Assembly: GCA_964059195.1 (NCBI GenBank)
Contig: CAXKWD010000005.1
Span: 94,811,882-94,875,881 of the forward strand
Direction: 5' to 3'
Length of the DNA: 64,000 nucleotides
DNA from: Ectobius pallidus
Lineage: Eukaryota; Arthropoda; Insecta; Blattodea; Ectobiidae
The stretch's first letter is position 1. The number at the start of each line of letters is the position of its first letter. Below, piece by piece: positions 57,077-64,000 of this stretch. The notes below the pieces were generated by a model, which ran no database searches, was not told the origin of the DNA, and saw only the letters and a program-made list of their open reading frames with translations. Made by a program: the position numbers and the translations under genes.

Positions 57077-58411
57077 ATTTATTTAACTCATCAATAATAA
57101 TTTAACAAATCACTGTTACGGGTGGGACAAAAATTCCCTTGTTTGTTATTTTACATAGTAATTAACCAACACATATTTTTTGAAGTTAATCTTATACCAA
57201 ATTGTACCTTAAGATGTATATTTTCTCAAATGAAAATGGACATAGCTGATTACTCTTGACTACTTGGCATTAAAGAGTGTTAAAATCATGCTAAAAATGG
57301 CAAAAAAAAGGTAACTCAATAAATAAGTAAATCGACAGATTTTACACATGAAACCACTTCAGATACACCTAAGTCCTTAATATTCAGAGAATTTGAGGTT
57401 TTAAACTTATTTTTGACCACCCAATTACAATAATTTTATAACTTCTCTATTTGAGGGAAAAATTCCCATATTTTATGAAATGGCTGCACAGTTGTTATTA
57501 TAGATTGTTTCCGCAGAGATAGTCATTAAACGTTTTAGCATCTTTCCAGTCATGATAAATTCCAAGTGTATCATGAAATCAGTTAAATAATTAGTGAGCT
57601 ATGAAATAATAAATTTAACCAAGAAAACTGATCATAGGGATGCCAAATTTTAAAGTACACAGATACATGAAGAACTCAATGATAATCAGGAACATGGGAG
57701 TTTAACCGGCAGTATCGAACATTTTCCTTCCTTCCTTATCCCTAGTTTCTTCTCTCCTAGCTGGTCATCTCATTCTAATGTCCTAAGATCAGTTCTAATA
57801 TTGTCCTGCTACCTGTATCTTTTAATTTTCTAAAGGTCTGTGATTTCTCATTCGAGCTCCATATGTGTGCATGATTTAATAACTAATATAAAACGTGATG
57901 ACTGATGAGCGATACATACTTTAATCTCTCTCTCCATCTACCTCTCTGTGATCTCATCCTGGTTTGGGTTCATGAATCTCTTGATGTCCTTAGGATGAAG
58001 CAATATAAACTGTTGTCACACAGAACTTGCTAATAATATGTGAACTCATAATGTTATATATTAGTTAACAAAATCTTGCTATACAGATAAATGTATATTA
58101 CAGTGATATTACTCATAAAATCACTTCACTGATATTATTAGTTCATTAGTCAGCTGATTGATTTGGAGATTATGTCTGGATTCTTTCTGTTTTGTTCCTT
58201 CTTATTCTTTTCTGCATTGCTTCAAAGCAGTACGGCCTACATATACCTTCATAAATGTAACAAATATCATTATATACATAATAATTTATGACATTTATTT
58301 TCGTCTATTACCTTCATATTGTATGTTCCTTTTCTGTTTGCTTTTTGATGAACTGCTTTTTTGTGTGTTTATTTAAAACCTAATAACTAGCTCTGAAAAT
58401 CAATAAACTAC
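57077..58411. other. Unassigned stretch
   Basis: Non-coding. A region at about 57720-57990 resembles worn LINE-like antisense text but shows no firm motif. Confidence 0.35.
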
Positions 58412-58728
58412 CTGGCGCGTATTCAAGATAGCATAGGCTTTTAAGGTCCACCAAATCCATATCTCATGGATTTAAGAATAATTTGTTAGTCCAAATACAC
58501 TTACAGAAAATCATTTAAAATTATAAGTAACTTTTTTATTACCTTTGCAGTATATGAAGAGATTTACTAATAATATTAGTAACATATACTAATAATTTAA
58601 GGCCATGGCGCTCATAACTAATAATATTAGCCAAGATTCCTATGAAACAGAAAATCAATGATATTAACTAATTATTATTATGTATTTGCTAATAATATGA
58701 ATCTAAAAGTTCTATGAAACAGGGCCCA
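58412..58728. mobile_element. Possible MITE
   Basis: About 317 bp with loosely inverted ends: CTGGCGCGTATTCA on the left and CTGGGCCCTGTTTCA on the right, reversed. TAATAATATTAG-type words are repeated in the interior. No clear target duplication. Confidence 0.35.
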
Positions 58729-59564
58729 GTGGGAACTATTGGGATTTATGTAATCTTAATTTGCATGTTTTCTGAATGTAATTGGTAACTTTTCTTTGAA
58801 ATAGTCTGGTTAAGAAAATTACTTGTACAATTGATTTTTTCATGAGTTATGAGGAGAGTTTTATAAAATTCCTAGCTTTCGGGCTTAGCTCTGAGTCTGT
58901 CCATCTGGGGAAAATTCAAATCATTCATATTAATTGCTTATATTCATCAAGTTCTAATGATAGCTATGAACTACTGTGCTCTTCTGTCTTATTCTTCAGG
59001 CATATTTTTTAAAGCTAAACTTCGGAATCTTGTCTTCTAAAATTACTAAAGAATCTGTAGAGCGACAGAGTCTGAATCTGAAAGTCAGTTTATCTGATTT
59101 GTGTAAAGAAAATTGTATATACCATACAGTAAAACCTCATTTTAACATACCCCTGAATCAATTCCTATATTTAACAAATAAAATTTGAAGTCCCTGCATA
59201 TTTACTATAAGAACAAAATATTTCATTCCTGCTTTAATGGAACCCTTAAATTCTTTATAATAATTCAGACTGCCCAAAAAACTAGTAAACATACAGTGTC
59301 TAAGGATTCTACAGACAGCATTCTAGTAAAATAGACTAAAAGACTTGAATCATTTTACTGCATTTACCTGTATCGCATGTAAATGCATCACATAAAAAAA
59401 AAAATATAAAAGCAGAAATTAATAATGTTAATAGAATAATGCTTCACATAAAATGTGAGGATTTTTATTTGCATGTTACGATCGTTGTTCACAAAAACCT
59501 GCTATTCCGCTAAAATTGCCTCATCGATTTGAAACTTAGAGCCCATTGATGATTTAACTTGACA
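58729..59564. other. Unassigned stretch
   Basis: AT-rich and non-coding. CAGTAAAACCTCATTTTAAC at about 59128 resembles a pogo-type terminus but no partner end is clear. Confidence 0.35.
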
Positions 59565-59575
59565 ATTCATCATCA

Positions 59576-59971
59576 TCACTGGCTCGACAGCCCTCTGTGA
59601 GCCTTGGCCTTCTGAAGAAGTTCTCCCCATTCTTTCCTGTTTAGTGCTGCACTCTTCCAGTTCTTAATTCCAATAATCTTTGGGTCTTCTCTCACACCTT
59701 CATCCAACCTTAGCTTAGGTCTTCCAGCTTTCCTGATTCCTTCTGGCATTGTATTAAATATCCTCATTATCGTTCTATCCTCAGCAAGTAGTATGTCCCG
59801 CCCACTCCAGCCTTCTGTCTTCATATATATCTCATTATCTGGTTCATTATATAAATTATATAATTCGTGGTTATATCTTAGTCTCCAGACACCATTTTCT
59901 TCCACTGGTCCATAGATTCGCCTCAAAATCCTTCTTTCAAATATGTTCAGTTGTTTTTCATCAGATTTCAA
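59576..59971 (-). pseudogene. LINE D C-terminal piece
   Basis: 131-residue frame with NIFERRILRRIYGP and GIRKAGRPKLRLDEGV, the conserved tail that follows the RT in this LINE type. Confidence 0.8.
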
Positions 59972-60036
59972 AAGTGTCCATAGGTTTCGGTACCGTAAGT
60001 AATTACCGGCCTAACTAAAGTTGCATACACCAGGAC

Positions 60037-60333
60037 TTAATTTTCCTGAACAACAACTTGGATTTCAGATGTTTTCTGAGGTCTTAGTAACCACTTGGAA
60101 GCGGAAAGTATCTGCTTTTGGATTTCTGAGCTAACATTGTTTTTAAAATTGATCTCTGATCTGAGGTAAGTGAAACTACGCACAACTTCAAACCTATACG
60201 ATCCGATTTCTATGGATGCTGGTTCATTAGGATAATCTTTCTTGATTACTGGCATGTACTTAGTTTTTGCCTCATTTATCTGTAAATTCGTCTTTCTAGC
60301 TGCCTTTTCGAAACTTGCAAAGCCTTCTTTCAT
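60037..60333 (-). pseudogene. LINE D RT thumb piece
   Basis: 98-residue frame with NLQINEAKTKYM and FTYLRSEINFKNNVSSEIQK, the expected post-YADD region (LG replaced by RS). Confidence 0.75.
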
Positions 60334-60599
60334 TGCTCTTGGTGTTCTTGCAATTATATCAATGTCATCTGCATATGCTACAATTTGGACTGATTTATAG
60401 AATATTGTTCCCCTTGTGTTAATGCCAGCATCTCTAATAACCTTCTCCAGTGCTATGTTGAACAGAAGTCAGGATAACGAATCTCCCTGTCTGACTCTGT
60501 TCTTGGTAATGACTACGGTGTTTGGTAACTTATTCTGTATCTTAATTTGACTCCAACTGTTTCCCATAGCAGCTTTAACTAACACAATTTCTTAGGAAT

Positions 60600-60806
60600 C
60601 TAAAACTCTTCCATTACTGCATAAAGATTATTTCTGTCGATACTATCATAGGCTGATCTAAAATCAATGACAAGATGGTATGTGTCAATTCCAAATTCTT
60701 TGCATTTCTCAAGTACTTTGCATATTGTGATTATCTGATCAATAGTAGATCTTTCTTGACGAATTCCACATTGATAGTCACCAACAGCATTTTTTACATA
60801 AGGCAC
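60600..60806 (-). pseudogene. LINE D RT palm piece
   Basis: 68-residue frame with YQCGIRQERSTIDQI and LVIDFRSAYDSIDR, RT motifs around the first catalytic Asp. Confidence 0.8.
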
Positions 60807-61080
60807 AAGTCTAAAAAAGAGAATGTTGGTAAATATTTTATAATGCAGATTCGTCTATATTTAGAGCACACCATATTGTTACCTTTCTTGTGGTTCGGGC
60901 AAGTGATGCAAATGACCAAAATCTTGGTCACAAGTTCATGAAAGTGTTTAACAAATTCTTTTCCCGCGTTTTTAATTAGCTTTGTATTAAATCCATTTGG
61001 GGGCCTTATTATTTTTAACTTCTTAATTGCGGGCTCAACCTCCTCGGTGGTGGGTTCTGGTATTTCTATTTCCAAACTTG

Positions 61081-61735
61081 ACGATTAGTTTTATAAATAT
61101 GTAAATTCACTCTGAAAGGGTTAATAATGGATGTCCAAATGGGACATGATAAGCTACAGTGGAAAGATTTTTACAACGATAAACTTATCTCTCTTTATGG
61201 TACTGGTTCTGGGTAATGCAGATTTGTAAGAAACCTTGTAAGCAATTAAAAACTTTTATTCATCTCTGAAATTTTAAATCACCATTTTAGATCAGTAGGT
61301 AAAGAGACTCATTTAATTCTTCTTATTGTTGAGGCATGAGGCATCAGTCAGTATCTGATTCAGGGAGTTCCTACAGTTATTAAAAATCAACCCTTATATT
61401 ATGATAATGTTTTGTGCATCTCATAAACGATCTTTCATACAGCCTGCGTATATGGTAGTATTATTGTCATATGGTAAAAGAGCTTTGGTTAAGAAAATCT
61501 TCATTAATAGCTGTGGGAATTTGCTTGTCCACCAATCCTGTCCTTTACCAATGATGTTGCAGGACAGAGGCAGATGATTCAGTGATTGACCGAATGATGG
61601 ACCACCAAATTTAGTTTAGTTTAATTGTAGAGTTGTAATACCTTTCATTTTTCCAAATACAGTATGGTATTGATGATGTCTTTTTGTATTCAAGTCCCTT
61701 AGGCAATTGCTAATACTTTATGTGGTAATATGTAA
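61081..61735. other. Unassigned stretch
   Basis: No gene or repeat recognised. Confidence 0.4.
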
Positions 61736-61743
61736 GTAATAAG

Positions 61744-62210
61744 TAGGGGCGGATTTCTATGACCTAAAAAATAGGATATATGCATGCATTTATGACCTAA
61801 AAAACATTAAAATATGACCAATAAAATTTAAAATATGACTTTACCACTTACACATTGTGTATACTTTTTTAAAGTTTCATTACAATACATTTTATTAAAA
61901 TATAGTGTTAATTATTTTTAAAAACTGTAAATTCTCAAAAAGTATCATTATAATGCAAAATTTACAAAATATGATATGAAACTTCAAAATTTCTTTAATA
62001 TGCACACAAATATGCCAAAAATATGACCTAAATATGCATATTTATACTAAATATTCTACAATAGTTGAAAACTTCCTAAATATGCAGTTATATTCACAAT
62101 AAAAGCCGTTCCATTTTCACCAGGATGCTTGGAATCGGGTTTAAATTAGTCGGAAACCTGAAATAATGCAAAGGGGAAAAATATGACATATCATAGAAAT
62201 CTGCCCCCTA
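61744..62210. mobile_element. hAT-type MITE with perfect 8-bp TSD
   Basis: 467 bp. Ends TAGGGGCGGATTTCTATGA and, reversed, TAGGGGGCAGATTTCTATGA. The 8-bp GTAATAAG is duplicated exactly (61736-61743, 62211-62218). The interior is rich in AATATGACC and AATATGC words. No ORF. Confidence 0.88.
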
Positions 62211-62452
62211 GTAATAAGTGATGGCTGGGAGATTTAATAAATAGGATAACATGACCTGGATATGTGTAGGGAGCAAGGATTTATTCCTTTGTGGGTGTAT
62301 TTACTTCACAGTGGCACTGAAAGAGAGGGAGTTGCCATATAATTTATTTTTACATCAGCATTTCTTAGTTCTGGGAGGTTGATATTGGTATTTCGTGGAA
62401 CAAAAGACAAATGAAATGTCAATCAGGTGCTGCTGGTATTAAATTTCTACAG

Positions 62453-62770
62453 TGCTCTCACATACTAGTTGACCAATCGGTGTAATGATTCAGGTTCTCA
62501 CAATTAAAGTTAAAATTACAATAAAAATAACTACGTTCTCATCACAAGAGATGTTTGAAATGCCCTCCTCTAGCATCCACACAACACTGGCACTATTTTA
62601 GGAAATTTTCTTTCACGCGCATAAGTTCAGCTTCTGAGATAGAGTTAATTTATCTTATGATATTGTCTAAGTTCTTCTAACAGTATGTGGCTATTATTTG
62701 TGGTGGAACTTGAAAAATAAAGTGTATAGGTCAATTCCTCATACATGAGAAGAACTTAAAGAACTTGTAA
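62453..62770. mobile_element. Foldback transposon, copy G (fragment)
   Basis: CAGTGCTCTCACATACTAGT end, an internal deletion at about 62474, then the family arm (GGTGTAATGATTCAGGTTCT, TTTTCTTTCACGCGC) to past the centre (AGAAGAACTTAAAG near 62750). The second arm is lost. Confidence 0.75.
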
Positions 62771-62968
62771 TTCAGTCATATCTTTCTTGATAAGAGGTTT
62801 GGATTGCAAAATTTACTAGGCTTTATTTTATCAATGTTTCACAACTGAAACAGAAAAAACACGTTTTCTATGTATTGATAAATCAAACAAACACCTGGAA
62901 AGAACATCTGAATATAACAGCATTGATGTACATCAAAAATTACATTGTAATAAACATTACCGGTACTC
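62771..62968. other. Unassigned stretch
   Basis: Short AT-rich sequence before the SINE. Nothing recognised. Confidence 0.35.
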
Positions 62969-62982
62969 ATGTAATGTACACA

Positions 62983-63287
62983 AAAAGTCAAAAGTGATCC
63001 CTATACAGGCCATGGAGGCCCAGAGGGTTCCAGGAGGTGGAGGCTCCCAGATTTTGGACATTCGGCACTTGAAGGTGGTAAGGTTGTCAGCCTTACGCAC
63101 CGGCCGCCTTTAACCCCAGGATTGCTCCTGGTACTCATTTCTGTTAGAGGCTGAGTCGACCCCAGGGCCATAGTGCCAACAGAAGGATTAGGCCAACTGA
63201 AAAATATCAACGACCTCATCGGTAATCGAACTCATGATCTTCCGGTTTGTAGTGCAGTGCCTCAACCACTAAGCTACGGCGTACCCC
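62983..63287 (-). mobile_element. tRNA-derived SINE, copy 2, with 14-bp TSD
   Basis: Opposite orientation to copy 1, which it matches from GGGGTACGCCGTAGC through the tRNA-like head and the GGCACTATGGCCCTGGGG core. Flanked by ATGTAATGTACACA (62969-62982) and ATGTGATGTACACA (63288-63301), 13 of 14 identical, the signature of LINE-driven insertion. The 72-codon frame inside is chance. Confidence 0.9.
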
Positions 63288-63301
63288 ATGTGATGTACAC
63301 A

Positions 63302-64000
63302 GATTGTACCATAATGTTTTGATAAATATTAGAAACATCTGATTGCCAAATCAAATTTCCTTATAGCAGGATTATCCCTTTGAAGGTATTTGAAATCAAA
63401 ACAGCCTACTTAGAAAATAATAATTGATGCTCATCATGTGACATGGAGTACTAGTTTCAAAATCAGTTTGTGGTGCTTAATGGCGAGAGAAATGTAAAGC
63501 ATACAAAAATGTTAGCATAGATCAATTTAAAATGTATTTCAGTTAACTATTTCCCATCTTCAGAGCACTGTGAGTAAAGCCACACATTATTTTCATAGTA
63601 TATAATCTGTGTCAAGTTATATGAATCTGTGGTTATCTAGGCCTATAGCTGTTTATATTTTTGGTAAAATTAATCTCTGATGCATTAGAAAATGAAGAGA
63701 GTATCTCCTTGCTATTGTTAATTTGATGAGAACCTGTTTATTCTAGTGTATGTAAGTTGTTAAGCAGAAAACTGAAAATATGAATGCAAATGCATTGTTG
63801 AAAGATTATGGTATTATTCTGTTTGTTAAAACAAAGCTTTAAAATATTAGTATTGTTGTGGTATTGTAAAGCTTTAAAACATCATTATTGTCAGGATCGA
63901 CTCAAGGTATTTTGGCATTCTTGGCAATAAATAATTTTGTCACCCTCCTAAATTGCAATCTCAATCATTCCATTTTTACCATTTCATTCAACATGGAATT
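63302..64000. other. Unassigned stretch at window end
   Basis: AT-rich, with a short direct repeat AAAGCTTTAAAA (63834 and 63869). No gene recognised. Confidence 0.4.

Larger units (their letters stand above)
59565..61080 (-). mobile_element. Decayed LINE D
   Basis: On the minus strand: upstream RT block (61075 on, KLIKNAGKEFVKHFHELVTK), RT palm (60806-60600, YHLVIDFRSAYDSIDR), RQGDSLS then a stop near 60480, AYADDIDIIA near 60375, and C-terminal pieces (60333-60037; 59971-59576, FERRILRRIYGP and WSGRDILLAE). Frameshifts and stops throughout. The 3' end is a short GAT/ATG tail near 59570. Endonuclease is absent (5'-truncated). Confidence 0.85.

Overview
The window is AT-rich nuclear DNA from an animal, almost certainly an insect. 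It has spliced genes with GT/AG introns of 6-13 kb, three recognisable nuclear genes for organelle proteins, and a dense, mostly decayed transposon load (LINEs, Copia, hAT, Tc1/mariner, Harbinger-like, Helitron-like and tRNA-derived SINEs). The size and texture suit a large-genome lineage such as cockroaches or termites, but the sequence alone does not fix the species.

Genes. (1) A head-to-head pair at 18.0-19.6 kb: a MIC19/CHCHD3-like twin-CX9C protein of mitochondrial cristae (minus strand) and ALG14, the ER membrane subunit of the UDP-GlcNAc transferase (plus strand). Both are intronless, and their start codons are 290 bp apart. (2) A HIG1-domain (HIGD1-type) mitochondrial inner-membrane protein on the plus strand: promoter with TATA and Inr near 32.43-32.46 kb, a probable 5' exon ending at 32542, and coding exons at 38575-38586, 38752-38860 and 52291-52493. 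I found no other cellular gene.

Layout. 0-4.9 kb: Helitron-like tandem multimers in inverted orientation, a TA-flanked MITE and a SINE. 5.4-8.2 kb: a hAT MITE with a perfect 8-bp TSD and tandem tRNA-like repeats. 12.5-14 kb: a broken mariner split by a LINE fragment. 15.4-17.5 kb: foldback elements whose arms repeat the 3' end of a transposase gene. 18-20 kb: the gene pair. 22-26.2 kb: a decayed LINE split by a 1.83-kb TIR element. 26.5-31.8 kb: a Copia retrotransposon with matching LTRs. 32.4-52.5 kb: the HIGD1 gene, whose introns hold two further LINEs, a 2.3-kb palindromic double transposon and several MITEs. 52.5-64 kb: 3' flank, an inverted-repeat element, another decayed LINE, a hAT MITE and a SINE with a clear TSD.

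The most unusual structures are the head-to-tail Helitron-like dimers whose internal end has lost its hairpin, the palindromic Harbinger-like pair that moved as one unit into a LINE ORF, the foldback family built from two mirrored transposase 3' ends, and the young Copia copy that lacks most of its RNase H domain.
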